The notes: generated from the letters alone by a model not told the origin. A DNA stretch of 64,000 nt from Ruminococcus sp. YE71 (GCF_900119155.1 NZ_FPIR01000007.1:124001-188000), one strand, 5' to 3'. Counted from the first letter of the stretch, positions 54,608 through 63,332 are shown. Numbers and translations: made by a program.

Positions 54608-54833
54608 GTTCCACGTAAGCAGGGGCAGTGACCCCTGCACCAAGTTCACGATGATCTGGCTGCGCCAAATCTTGTTTGAAAAGCCAGCCAATTTTGCTGC
54701 CGCGTCTTTTCAAGAGAATTGTTCCACGTAAGCAGGGGCAGTGACCCCTGCACCAAGTTCACGATGATCTGGCTGCGCCAAATCTTGTTTGAAAAGCCAG
54801 CCAATTTTGCTGCCGCGTCTTTTCAAGAGAATT
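54608..54833. repeat. Exact 113-bp tandem duplication with parS half-sites
   Basis: 54608-54720 and 54721-54833 are identical apart from position. Each begins with GTTCCACGT, the left half of a parS palindrome, followed by a family C hairpin (GCAGGGGCAGTGACCCCTGC) and a segment ending TTCAAGAGAATT. An intact parS follows the second copy at once (54833-54848). Confidence 0.85.
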
Positions 54834-54848
54834 GTTCCACGTGGAACA
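54833..54848. promoter_or_regulatory. parS site 1
   Basis: Perfect 16-base palindrome TGTTCCACGTGGAACA, between serS and mnmG. Expected binding site of the ParB proteins encoded nearby. Confidence 0.85.
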
Positions 54849-54876
54849 TTCATCTGAAAACTGCTTTACGCAAAAA

Positions 54877-54925
54877 TATTCCACAAGGGCAGGGGTCACT
54901 GCCCCTGCCCAGGTGGAACAATATT
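54877..54925. repeat. Split parS-like palindrome around a hairpin
   Basis: ATATTCCAC at the left and GTGGAACAATAT at the right form an imperfect palindrome interrupted by a GC-rich hairpin GGGCAGGGG-TCACT-GCCCCTGCCC, a family C core. It looks like a parS site into which the small palindromic element has inserted. Confidence 0.55.
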
Positions 54926-54940
54926 GCTTCGGTGAGTTGT

Positions 54941-56236
54941 TTAAGCCTTGCACTTCTCCAGCTTGTCCTTGCCGCCCATGTAAGGTCTCAGAGCCTCGGG
55001 GACAACAACGGTTCCGTCAGCCTTGAGGTTGTTCTCAAGGAACGCGATGAGCATTCTCGGCGGAGCAACAACGGTGTTGTTCAGCGTGTGAGCGAAGTAC
55101 TTCTTCTTGTCCGAGCCCTGTATCCTGATGGACAGTCTTCTCGCCTGAGCGTCGCCGAGGTTCGAGCAGCTGCCGACCTCGAAGTACTTCTGCTGTCTCG
55201 GCGACCACGCCTCAACGTCAAGGCTGCGTACCTTCAGGTCAGCCAGGTCACCCGAGCAGCACTCCAGCGTGCGGACGGGGATGTCGAGGGTGCGGAAGAA
55301 ATCAACGGTGTTTCTCCACAGCTTCTCGTACCACTCGTCGCTGTCCTCGGGCTTGCAGACAACGACCATTTCCTGCTTCTCGAACTGGTGGATGCGGTAA
55401 ACGCCGCGCTCTTCGAGTCCGTGTGCGCCGACTTCCTTGCGGAAGCAGGGGCTGTAGCTGGTCATCGCCTTCGGGAGCTCGTCCTCGGGGATGATGGTGT
55501 CGCTGAACTTGCCGATCATCGAGTGCTCAGAGGTGCCGATGAGGTAGAGATCCTCGCCCTCGATCTTGTACATCATGTTCTCCATCTCCGCGAAGCTCAT
55601 AACGCCCGTAACGACGTTGGAGCGGATCATGAAGGGCGGGATGTAGTAGGTGAATCCGCGGTCGATCATGAAGTCGCGTGCGTAGCTGAGGATCGCCGAG
55701 TGCAGTCTTGCGATGTCGCCGCGCAGGTAGTAGAAGCCGTTGCCGCTGGTCTTGTTTCTTGCGGTGTCGAGGTCGATGCCGTTGAAGGACTCCATGATGT
55801 CAACGTGGTAGGGTACCTCGAAATCGGGAACTACGGGCTCGCCGAAGCGCTCGCGCTCAACGTTCTCGCTGTCGTCCTTGCCGATCGGAACGTCGTCGCC
55901 GATGAGCTGCGGGATGACCATCATTCTCTTCTTGATCTCAGCCTCCAGCTCCTTCTCCTTGTCGGGCAGACCTGCGAGTTCCTTGTTGATGCCGGCGACC
56001 TCAGCCTTCACAGCCTCAGCCTCGTCCTTCTTGCCCTGTGCCATAAGTCCGCCGATCTGCTTCGAGAGCTTGTTGACCTTGCTTCTCAGCTCGTCCGCCT
56101 TGGTCTTGCAGGCTCTGAACTCCTTGTCCAGCTCGATGACCTCGTCAACGAGGGGCAGCTTGTCGTCCTGAAACTTCTTCTTGATGTTTTCCTTTACCAG
56201 ATCGGGTTCTGTCCTTACAAGTTTGATGTCTAACAT
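54941..56236 (-). CDS. serS: Seryl-tRNA synthetase
   Basis: A 431-residue class II synthetase that charges tRNA-Ser. The N-terminal coiled-coil arm (about residues 30-100) contacts tRNA. Motif 2 (FRKEVGAHGLEERGVYRIHQFEKQE) and motif 3 (NNTVVAPPRMLIAFLENN) are intact. Its position between parB and mnmG, with parS sites on both sides, is unusual but transcription runs in the same direction. No T-box leader is seen in the 64-base spacer upstream, which holds parS site 2. Confidence 0.96.
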   Translation of the reverse strand: MLDIKLVRTEPDLVKENIKKKFQDDKLPLVDEVIELDKEFRACKTKADELRSKVNKLSKQIGGLMAQGKKDEAEAVKAEVAGINKELAGLPDKEKELEAEIKKRMMVIPQLIGDDVPIGKDDSENVERERFGEPVVPDFEVPYHVDIMESFNGIDLDTARNKTSGNGFYYLRGDIARLHSAILSYARDFMIDRGFTYYIPPFMIRSNVVTGVMSFAEMENMMYKIEGEDLYLIGTSEHSMIGKFSDTIIPEDELPKAMTSYSPCFRKEVGAHGLEERGVYRIHQFEKQEMVVVCKPEDSDEWYEKLWRNTVDFFRTLDIPVRTLECCSGDLADLKVRSLDVEAWSPRQQKYFEVGSCSNLGDAQARRLSIRIQGSDKKKYFAHTLNNTVVAPPRMLIAFLENNLKADGTVVVPEALRPYMGGKDKLEKCKA

Positions 56237-56282
56237 TTCAAATTACTCCTTTTATATAAATGATTGTTTTTCCGTTTTTGAT

Positions 56283-56298
56283 TGTTCCACGTGGAACA
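56283..56298. promoter_or_regulatory. parS site 2
   Basis: TGTTCCACGTGGAACA directly after the stop codon of parB, in the short spacer to serS. Confidence 0.85.
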
Positions 56299-56299
56299 T

Positions 56300-57199
56300 T
56301 TACGACAGCGACGCCGTCAGCTGTTCGATGAGCTCTTTCAGGTCTTCCTCGGTCTTGAAGTCCAGTTTCAGCGAATAGCCCGATTTTTCCTTTCTGACCT
56401 TCGCCCTGATGCCGAAGCTCTGCTTGAAGGATTCCTCGGTCTCGATGCTATACTTCTTGAAGGGGTCTGCGAATTTCGCGGCAGGTATCTCCTCCGCGGT
56501 CTGCTTGATGAGCTCCTCGCCCTCAACGGGTTTGTTCCGCAGTTTCTCCGCGGCCTTTTCAAGCTCCCTCACCGAGCAGCCCTGCTTCGCGTACTCCGCG
56601 AGCAACAGCTGATCTGTCGGGTCGTCGAAACCGAGTATCAGCTTCGCGTGGCCGACGGAGATGTTCCCCGCCTTCAGTTCCGCCGCGATGTCCACGGGAA
56701 GATTCAGCAGGCGGATGGAGTTCGCAACAGCCGAGCGGGAACGTCCGACAGTCTTCGAGACCTCCTCTTGCGTCATCCCGAAGTCGTCGATAAGCCGTTT
56801 CAGCGCGGCAGCTTCGTCGATGGGGTCGAGGTCGCAGCGCTGAATGTTCTCGATGAGCGAGATCTGCGCTGCCTGCGCGTCGGTCAGGTCTCTCACCACC
56901 GCAGGTATCTCGGTCAGCCCTGCGATGCGAGCGGCTCTCCAGCGGCGTTCGCCTGCGACGATGCGGTAGGTGTCCTCACCGATCGGGCGGACGAGTATCG
57001 GCTGCAAAACGCCGTGTATCTTGATGTTTTCGGCGAGTTCGTTCAGCGCGTCCTCATCGAAAGTGCGTCTCGGCTGAGATCGGTCGGGCTCGATCATCGA
57101 GACCCTCAGAGTGCTGACAGCTTTTTCGCTGCTCTCCTCGCCGAAATTGTCCTCGAACAGCAGGTCGAGACCGCTGCCCATCCTGTCATTTTTCGCCAT
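56300..57199 (-). CDS. parB: Chromosome-partitioning protein ParB
   Basis: A 299-residue ParB/Spo0J protein. The N-terminal CTPase region has QPRRTFDEDALNELAENIK and GERRWRAARIAGL; the helix-turn-helix (MTQEEVSKTVGRSRSAVANSIRLLNLP) binds parS, and the C-terminal part forms the dimer (SGYSLKLDFKTEEDLKELIEQL). It overlaps parA by one base and the parS palindromes surround it, so the parABS system is self-contained. Start ATG 57199. Confidence 0.95.
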   Translation of the reverse strand: MAKNDRMGSGLDLLFEDNFGEESSEKAVSTLRVSMIEPDRSQPRRTFDEDALNELAENIKIHGVLQPILVRPIGEDTYRIVAGERRWRAARIAGLTEIPAVVRDLTDAQAAQISLIENIQRCDLDPIDEAAALKRLIDDFGMTQEEVSKTVGRSRSAVANSIRLLNLPVDIAAELKAGNISVGHAKLILGFDDPTDQLLLAEYAKQGCSVRELEKAAEKLRNKPVEGEELIKQTAEEIPAAKFADPFKKYSIETEESFKQSFGIRAKVRKEKSGYSLKLDFKTEEDLKELIEQLTASLS

Positions 57200-57984
57200 C
57201 AGGTCATCTCCTTTTCACGCTTTTTTTCGTTTTTGAGTATTTCCTTCGCAAGCGCTTCGTAAGCCTTGCTGCCTTTGGATTTTTTGTCGTAGTAGAGGGC
57301 GGGCTTGCCGAAACTCGGCGCCTCACTCAGGGCGATGTTACGCGGTATCACCGTCTCGAACACCGAACCGCCGAAGTACTTTTTGACTTCCTTGACGATC
57401 TGCCCCGTGACCTTGTACCGCTCTACGTACATGGTGAAGAGGATGCCTTCGAGGTACAGCTTTTCGTTGAAGCTGCGCTGCACGCGCTTGATGGTGTTGT
57501 TCAGCTCGGCGAGGCCTTCCAGCGAGAGGAATTCACACTGTATCGGCACGATGACCGAGTCGGCTGCGGACAGGGCGTTGATCGTCAGCATATCGAGGGT
57601 CGGGGGACAGTCGATGAGGATGTAGTCGTAGAAATCCTTCGCGGGGCTGATGACTTCGCGCAGCTGAACAGCCTTGTCCTTCATGGACAGCAGCGACACC
57701 GACGCGCCCGAAAGCCGCTGGGTGGTGGGTATCATGCTCACCCCCGTGAACTCGGTGGCGACCACCGCTTCGTAGGCGGTGCATTCGCGCATAATGACCT
57801 CGTAGATGGTGTTGCGGACGCTCTTCTTCCGCACGCCCAGCGAGGTCGTGGAGTTGCCCTGCGGGTCGAAATCGACGATGAGGACTTTTTTGCCCCTGCT
57901 GCCGAGGACTGCCGCAAGATTCACGACGGTGGTTGACTTACCGACGCCGCCTTTCTGGTTTGAGACTGCGATGATCTTTCCCAT
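57199..57984 (-). CDS. parA: Chromosome-partitioning ATPase ParA (Soj)
   Basis: A protein of 261 residues with a deviant Walker A KGGVGKSTT (about residues 10-18), Walker A' VDFDPQGN and Walker B DYILIDCPPTLD. It drives separation of origin regions with ParB. ATG 57984 (MGKIIAVSNQKGGVGK) is chosen; an in-frame ATG 12 bases upstream lies right on the AAGGGAG site and is less likely. Confidence 0.95.
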   Translation of the reverse strand: MGKIIAVSNQKGGVGKSTTVVNLAAVLGSRGKKVLIVDFDPQGNSTTSLGVRKKSVRNTIYEVIMRECTAYEAVVATEFTGVSMIPTTQRLSGASVSLLSMKDKAVQLREVISPAKDFYDYILIDCPPTLDMLTINALSAADSVIVPIQCEFLSLEGLAELNNTIKRVQRSFNEKLYLEGILFTMYVERYKVTGQIVKEVKKYFGGSVFETVIPRNIALSEAPSFGKPALYYDKKSKGSKAYEALAKEILKNEKKREKEMT

Positions 57985-58234
57985 TCGGGCTGTCATCTCC
58001 CTTCGATAGAATATACCTTATATATTATACAACATTTTGAGCGATTTGAAAAGCCCTTTTCGACAATTTTCGGAAAAAAATTTTTCGACGGCTTATGAAC
58101 ATTTTCCCGTCATTTTTCCGACGATTACTGCCCGTTTACGCGGATTTTCCGCCCTTCCTCCCGAACCCCCTCGAAACTTGCGGCGAATGACGTCTTTATT
58201 ATTTCCGACCAATACTTTATAATAGGATTAGAAA

Positions 58235-58250
58235 TGTTCCACGTGGAACA
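58235..58250. promoter_or_regulatory. parS site 3
   Basis: TGTTCCACGTGGAACA in the divergent spacer of parA and the second parB gene, 16 bases before that gene's start. Confidence 0.85.
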
Positions 58251-58266
58251 TCGGAGGAGATTTTTT

Positions 58267-59067
58267 ATGTTCGGATCATTTTTTACCCCCGCAAGATCCG
58301 CCAACGCCGTCAGAGAGATCGGCGTTTCCGAGATCCGCCCCTGCCCCTATCAGCCGCGCTGCGAGTTCGACAGGCAGGAACTTGAAGCCCTCGCAAAGAG
58401 CATTTCCCAGCTCGGGCTCTTGCAGCCGCTGACCGTCCGCGAGGTCGGCGGCGAATTTCAGCTGGTCTGCGGCGAACGTCGCCTTCGGGCGGCTCGCATC
58501 GCAGGTCTCGAACGCGTCCCCTGCCTCGTGACCGACCTCTCCGACAGGGAAGCCGCGGTCGCCTGCCTGACCGAGAATTTGCAGCGCCGCGACCTCAATT
58601 GCTTTGAACAGGCGGAGGGCATCCGTCGGCTCATCGGCGAGTTCGGACTGACCCAGCAGCAGGCGGCGGTTCGGCTCGGTCTCAGTCAGCCCTCGGTTGC
58701 GAACAAACTTCGCCTGCTCCGCCTGTCCGAGGATGAACGCCGCAAGATCGTCGAGTCGGGTCTCACCGAACGCCACGCTCGGGCGCTCCTGAAAGCCGAC
58801 CCCGACCTTCGCACAGAAGCCCTCTCCGCAGCCATCCGCGACGATCTTACCGCCGAACAGACCGAACGCTTCATCGCCGACAAACAGACCGAGGAAAAAC
58901 GCCGCCAAAGCTACCGCAAACGCGCAGCCGCAGTGGGCGACGTCCGCCTCTTCTTCAACACCGTCGAAAAAGCAGTCCGCATCATGAAACTCGCAGGCGT
59001 TGACGCCCAGACCGAACGCAAACAAGAAAACGGCATCATCGAATACGTCATCAAGATCCACAACTGA
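58267..59067 (+). CDS. Second ParB-family protein (Noc-like)
   Basis: A protein of 266 residues with the ParB layout: IRPCPYQPRCEFDRQELEAL, GERRLRAARIAGLERVPC, CLTENLQRRDLNCFEQAEG and the helix-turn-helix FGLTQQQAAVRLGLSQPSVANKLRLLRLS. ATG 58267 has GGAGGAG nine bases upstream; an in-frame ATG at 58234 overlaps the parS site and is not used. In Bacillus the paralogue Noc blocks division over the nucleoid and binds its own sites. Here the gene is flanked by TGTTCCACGTGGAACA on both sides, the same palindrome as around parAB, so it may still bind parS. The function is therefore left as Noc-like. Confidence 0.85.
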   Translation: MFGSFFTPARSANAVREIGVSEIRPCPYQPRCEFDRQELEALAKSISQLGLLQPLTVREVGGEFQLVCGERRLRAARIAGLERVPCLVTDLSDREAAVACLTENLQRRDLNCFEQAEGIRRLIGEFGLTQQQAAVRLGLSQPSVANKLRLLRLSEDERRKIVESGLTERHARALLKADPDLRTEALSAAIRDDLTAEQTERFIADKQTEEKRRQSYRKRAAAVGDVRLFFNTVEKAVRIMKLAGVDAQTERKQENGIIEYVIKIHN

Positions 59068-59068
59068 A

Positions 59069-59084
59069 TGTTCCACGTGGAACA
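59069..59084. promoter_or_regulatory. parS site 4
   Basis: TGTTCCACGTGGAACA two bases after the stop of the second ParB-family gene. Confidence 0.85.
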
Positions 59085-59223
59085 TTTACGGGTGGTGAGT
59101 GCAGGTTTCCCCCAAGCAAGACCCGCACTCGTAAAAAGTAAAGAGGCCATCCCAAAAGGACTGCGCTCATATAGAAGTTTTATTAAAACAACTATAAACA
59201 ATAACTTTACAGCAGGCTATGAA

Positions 59224-59270
59224 ACAAAACAGGCAGATACTTCGATGAGGTATCTGCCTGTTTTCTATTT
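59224..59270. terminator. Bidirectional terminator
   Basis: AGGCAGATAC/GTATCTGCCT with a nine-base loop. It is followed by GTTTTC on the plus strand and by GTTTTG on the minus strand, and stands between the converging noc-like and gajB-like genes. Confidence 0.85.
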
Positions 59271-59279
59271 TAGTTTCAT

Positions 59280-61187
59280 TTATCTCAAATCTTTAATAAC
59301 CCAGTCGTTACTGAATACGTCCTTACTTTTTTCATAAGTTTCAGACTGCATTGCTACACAAAGTAATTTTTTGGGTCTGCTCATGCCAACATATGCGAGT
59401 TTGCGGCTATAATCAAATAGCGGTGATTTTCCAAGACTTCCAGCACCAAAATAAGGAAGAATCCTGTTCAAGTCAGTTGAACGTTGTCTGGATGTTTCAA
59501 GATAAAGTGTTGCATCATGTGTTTCACCTTTTACTGCGTGAATGGTATCAAATACAATCCTTCGACCTCTAATTGGATCAATAAACACATTCTTCTCAGA
59601 CCTATCTGCCCGACTTGCAACACTCGATTCATCAAGAAAGAAATCTGGAAGTATAGTGAATATATCAGCTATGGTTGGATCACTGATTCTTAGCAATTCT
59701 TTAAGCTTTCGCCGTAACATCCAATCTACGGTTTGTCTATCGAAGCATTTTAATGTCGACATCTCATAAATCCAAGAGCGATATAAATCTCTATACTGTT
59801 CTTCAAGGAACCTTTTTAATGCAACAGTAGTAAATTCTTTGCCAGATGCTGGATTCACTTTTTTAATATAGTGAAATATACGACATAACAACTTACGAAT
59901 GATTTGCTCTGCCTTATAAAGCTTGCCGTTCTCTAATACCTGTGTTAATTCTTCTACTGAAATCCAATAGTTATATTCACTTTTCTTATTAGAACTATCA
60001 AATTCTGGAAAATAGCTACCGATTTTAAGTCCAGCAGTACTTTCGCTTTTTATTGCACCAATTGCCTTGTATACGCCGTTTCTATCATTCAAATTGTGAG
60101 CTTCTAATTCAGAAATAAAACTTACAATAACTCGGTCAATATTCTCAGGAGAAAAAACAAGTAATACTGGTTTAACTCCTGTTTCTCCAGTAAACGTCAC
60201 TATACTTTTTTCTTTCTTCTTTAGTTTGCAAATTACATTAGCAATTTCCTGACTAAATCTGCAAGAGGTCATAATGGGCAAGTAATCATCCTGTGGAATC
60301 CAATCAGTTGTTGTATCTTCAGATTGGTTATATATAGCTTGATCAGAATCACCAATTTTGAAAATCGCACATTTTGTTGAGTCAAAAATAGCGTTTATAG
60401 CTTGCCTTTGAATATCATTACAATCTTGATACTCATCTATGAAAACGTATTGAAATCGTGATGAAAATATATCTGTATACGATTGGGATAAATCATCAAT
60501 AGCAGCCTTTGCAAACGAATAGGCATCCTGATACCTTATTATCCCTTCGTTTTTTAGAAGATCAACTAATAATTCTGAATATTGCTCTGTGGAAGGCTTT
60601 CCTGCACAAGCCAATGCGTTTTTCTGTCGTTCTATACAAAGGGCACCATCATCTCGTAAATATAAAGCCTGCGTATGACTGATACGATCAGAAAACTGTC
60701 TGCCAGTTTGGTAATTATTTTCAGTTAGATAATTCAGTTTGCTATACTTTCTATTATTCAGCATTTTATTAAGCATATGCTGTGCATAGGTCATACTATC
60801 AACCACTTGAACGCTTTGCCCGAAAGTATTGCGTATATAAGGCATAGTCACAAATCTATCAATAAATGACTGAATCGTCCCAACATAATTAGGATAGCTG
60901 AGAATCTTATCTGAATAATCAGAGAGTTTTCTTTTGATTTCATTTACAGCAACATTTGTATGGGAAAGCACACAAATTCCAGCACCGTTTTCAAAAGGAA
61001 TTCTATCAGCTAACAGTTTTAACTTAGCGAGAAGAACGGTAGTTTTTCCGCTGCCAGGACAGGCGGCTACATCAGTTGAATGCCAACACCGGATGACTTT
61101 TCTTGCATCATCTGAAAAATGTGTCTCCTGTGGCAGAAGAAGTTCTTCAGTTGATTCGATATCCTTATCGGAAATTATCCATTCCAA
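59280..61187 (-). CDS. gajB: UvrD-like helicase, GajB component of a Gabija-like system
   Basis: A 635-residue superfamily 1 DNA helicase. Motifs: Walker A ACPGSGKTTVLLAKL (about residues 38-52), motif Ia LSHTNVAVNEIKRKL, motif II YVFIDEYQDCNDIQRQAI, motif III FKIGDSDQAIYNQ and the C-terminal DTIHAVKGETHDATLYLE and KLAYVGMSRPKKLLCVAM segments. It directly follows an OLD-family nuclease gene (15-base gap), the gene order of the Gabija defence system. GajB is thought to act with GajA against phage DNA. It is longer than the Bacillus cereus GajB (about 494 residues), because of extra sequence in the middle. Both genes are AT-rich relative to the neighbouring parAB genes, a sign of transfer. Confidence 0.85.
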   Translation of the reverse strand: MEWIISDKDIESTEELLLPQETHFSDDARKVIRCWHSTDVAACPGSGKTTVLLAKLKLLADRIPFENGAGICVLSHTNVAVNEIKRKLSDYSDKILSYPNYVGTIQSFIDRFVTMPYIRNTFGQSVQVVDSMTYAQHMLNKMLNNRKYSKLNYLTENNYQTGRQFSDRISHTQALYLRDDGALCIERQKNALACAGKPSTEQYSELLVDLLKNEGIIRYQDAYSFAKAAIDDLSQSYTDIFSSRFQYVFIDEYQDCNDIQRQAINAIFDSTKCAIFKIGDSDQAIYNQSEDTTTDWIPQDDYLPIMTSCRFSQEIANVICKLKKKEKSIVTFTGETGVKPVLLVFSPENIDRVIVSFISELEAHNLNDRNGVYKAIGAIKSESTAGLKIGSYFPEFDSSNKKSEYNYWISVEELTQVLENGKLYKAEQIIRKLLCRIFHYIKKVNPASGKEFTTVALKRFLEEQYRDLYRSWIYEMSTLKCFDRQTVDWMLRRKLKELLRISDPTIADIFTILPDFFLDESSVASRADRSEKNVFIDPIRGRRIVFDTIHAVKGETHDATLYLETSRQRSTDLNRILPYFGAGSLGKSPLFDYSRKLAYVGMSRPKKLLCVAMQSETYEKSKDVFSNDWVIKDLR

Positions 61188-61202
61188 CGTAGAACCCTCC
61201 CT

Positions 61203-63140
61203 TTATATTTTCTCTCCCGCAGCATACTTGATAGCATTTACAATATAGCGCAAATACTGATCTTTTTCAATTTGTGTATTAAGTTCAGCTTTCTTTGCCT
61301 CATCTGTTTTGAACCCATATAAGTCGAGGTCAAACATTTTTTCTTGTGTTACTCCTTCTGGTATTTTAGATGTTCTCCATCTTAACGCCGAAGCCAGACA
61401 TTGAGCAACTATCGCTTTAAGGCTACTTTTCCCATCACCGTTAAGCATTAAATCATAAATTCGATATGCACGTTCGGCATCAGATAAACTTTCCCATAGC
61501 TGTGCTTCTGTTTCAGCATCTTTATTTGCTTCACCTATTTTTGCATCAGTCAGTGAAATATACTCTCGAGCATTCAGAATCTTCATGCCATAATGAACTG
61601 CCTTATGAAAATCTTTTGAAAGACAGCTCAAAGCAATACAATACTCTAATGTCCATCGAGGTGAAGTGAAGCCACGAACGGCTCCATTTGTGTATTTTAT
61701 ATTTTTCTTTTCTTCCGTTTCTGTAGATTCAGTCACTTTTTCATTGAATACCTTTTCTTTAGTAGTTGAATCAGTATCATATGGCTTTACATCACAATCG
61801 GTTATTACAGAAACTGGTATTCCAAGATCGGTACCGTCATTCCGAACCATAATCCCGCTATATCTAAGAAAAGCTGTGCTACCAACATTTACAATGGATA
61901 TTCCGTATTTTTCTAATGGGTATCCGATAATATCTGCTAACACAGGAACCAGTATGTTTTCTGCATCGCCTTCAACCATTATTATACCCTTAGCAAAAAA
62001 CAGATTGGCTTTTGTCGAATCAAGAAAACGTTGAAGAAATAGGTAATCACCTTTTTGCAAACCTGTTTTTCCCTCAGCCAAATCGTACCCACAACCGCTT
62101 TTCATTAAGATTAAGTTTTTTAAATTGATTTTTGATGCCAAAATCGGACTGTGTGTAGATATTATAATTTGGACATCATTTTCGTTATACTCGTTCTGAA
62201 GGTAGTTAATCAACCTAAGTTGCGCTTGCGGGTGTAAATGAGCTTCCAATTCTTCGATCAGAGCCAGTTTCAATCCACCATCAGTGTCATCTTTAAGAAG
62301 TAATAGTTCTGCTGCAATGAACAACAGATTTAATTCTCCTAATCCCGGGTTAATCTCAGGGGCATTCAATGACAATGATTCCAGGATTGCTTTGAGCTGA
62401 ATATCGGATGTTTTTAATTCTGCATTGCTTGCCTGACCTTGATCATTAAAAGATGCTAAGTTGTCTCGAATCGCTTGAAGAATATGTTTTCCATCGGCAT
62501 CATCAGTAAAATACTCCTCAATTTTTTTGTTTGCGTCTTGAAAAATGTCAAGAACTGCGTGTTCCTTCTTATCTTTGAAAACGGGATGATTAAGCAGTAT
62601 TTGTGAAATTCTGGAACCACGTCCCGAACTCATTTCGCGTTCTGCATCACGAAGTGGTTTCAAATAAACTGCTTTCAATAACTCTCTTGCTTTTCCGTCA
62701 ATGGAAATACCATCATCTATATCACCTACGCGCAATTCTTGATAAATTCTGTGTCCGTCTTTCCATGCACGATAATGAAGTTGAAGTGTATATTCGACCT
62801 TATCTCCATCTTTTTTGAAGTTTAAATATTCGATGAAGTTTTTGGCTTCATTCTGCGTGAATTCAGAAAGCGTACAATCGATTTTGAATTCAGAACACGC
62901 ATTTCCATCGGCTGATCTATAAAAATCTTCATCTACTGGCTTGATATATTCATTGCTTTGGGTAAGCAAAACTAATTTTAGAGCATCTATCACAGCCGTT
63001 TTTCCGGAATCATTCTCACCAATCAGTGCATTTAACCCCTTATGAAAAGTGATTTGCAATCCAGGTGCTCCATCCACGGATTGGAAACGGCGAAAATTAT
63101 ACACCTTTAACTCAGATATAATCATTTTTTTCACGCTCAC
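61203..63140 (-). CDS. gajA: OLD-family ATPase-nuclease, GajA component of a Gabija-like system
   Basis: A 645-residue protein with an ABC-type ATPase domain (Walker A ALIGENDSGKTAVIDAL, about residues 37-53; Walker B LALIEELEAHLHPQAQ, about 315) and STHSPILAS, followed by a TOPRIM nuclease domain with glutamate in IIMVEGDAEN and the D-x-D pair in VITDCDVKP. This is the GajA architecture: a nicking endonuclease inhibited by normal nucleotide levels and released when phage depletes NTPs. The start is one of GTG 63140, GTG 63134 or ATG 63125; GGAAG fits GTG 63134 best. It leads an operon with gajB, behind a sigma-A promoter with a CIRCE operator. Confidence 0.87.
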   Translation of the reverse strand: MSVKKMIISELKVYNFRRFQSVDGAPGLQITFHKGLNALIGENDSGKTAVIDALKLVLLTQSNEYIKPVDEDFYRSADGNACSEFKIDCTLSEFTQNEAKNFIEYLNFKKDGDKVEYTLQLHYRAWKDGHRIYQELRVGDIDDGISIDGKARELLKAVYLKPLRDAEREMSSGRGSRISQILLNHPVFKDKKEHAVLDIFQDANKKIEEYFTDDADGKHILQAIRDNLASFNDQGQASNAELKTSDIQLKAILESLSLNAPEINPGLGELNLLFIAAELLLLKDDTDGGLKLALIEELEAHLHPQAQLRLINYLQNEYNENDVQIIISTHSPILASKINLKNLILMKSGCGYDLAEGKTGLQKGDYLFLQRFLDSTKANLFFAKGIIMVEGDAENILVPVLADIIGYPLEKYGISIVNVGSTAFLRYSGIMVRNDGTDLGIPVSVITDCDVKPYDTDSTTKEKVFNEKVTESTETEEKKNIKYTNGAVRGFTSPRWTLEYCIALSCLSKDFHKAVHYGMKILNAREYISLTDAKIGEANKDAETEAQLWESLSDAERAYRIYDLMLNGDGKSSLKAIVAQCLASALRWRTSKIPEGVTQEKMFDLDLYGFKTDEAKKAELNTQIEKDQYLRYIVNAIKYAAGEKI

Positions 63141-63210
63141 TTCCGAAAATTTATAAAGTATAGTAATCCTTCTGATGTTTCAAAATTGTGATTAAAAACT
63201 TGTTATCTTG

Positions 63211-63237
63211 TTAGCACTCGTTGGTGAAGAGTGCTAG
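63211..63237 (-). promoter_or_regulatory. CIRCE element (HrcA operator) ahead of gajAB
   Basis: TTAGCACTC-N9-GAGTGCTAG on the plus strand. The canonical CIRCE is TTAGCACTC-N9-GAGTGCTAA, so 17 of 18 arm bases match. It starts five bases beyond the -10 box and covers the expected transcription start, the usual place for HrcA repression. No groES or dnaK gene lies next to it in the window; the first gene downstream in the promoter's direction is gajA-like. Confidence 0.85.
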
Positions 63238-63241
63238 CATA

Positions 63242-63270
63242 ATTATAGCACCTATTTTGAAAAATGTCAA
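63242..63270 (-). promoter_or_regulatory. Sigma-A promoter of the gajAB operon
   Basis: On the minus strand TTGACA (63270-63265), a 17-base spacer and TATAAT (63247-63242). Both boxes and spacing are consensus. The transcript would start near 63235, inside the CIRCE element. Confidence 0.85.
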
Positions 63271-63282
63271 TAACAGTCAAAT

Positions 63283-63323
63283 AAAAGGACAGATACTTAC
63301 ACAAGAGAAGCATCTGTCCTTTT
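63283..63323 (-). terminator. Terminator of the type ISP gene
   Basis: AAAAGGACAGAT pairs with ATCTGTCCTTTT; on the minus strand the stem ends in TTTTATTTGAC. It separates the restriction-modification gene from the gajAB promoter. Confidence 0.75.
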
Positions 63324-63332
63324 TACGTCATA

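Noticed and set aside
52705-54618. Long antisense frame over mnmG
   Set aside because: A GC-skew shadow of mnmG without recognisable motifs. Similar shadows at 37476-39056, 40932-42113, 43028-44140, 44784-46688, 50785-51933, 54719-56233 and 56282-57262 were dropped for the same reason.
58010-58234. Chromosome origin (oriC) between parA and the second parB gene
   Set aside because: The gene order suggests the origin is near, but I see no cluster of TTATCCACA-type DnaA boxes here or in the other spacers.
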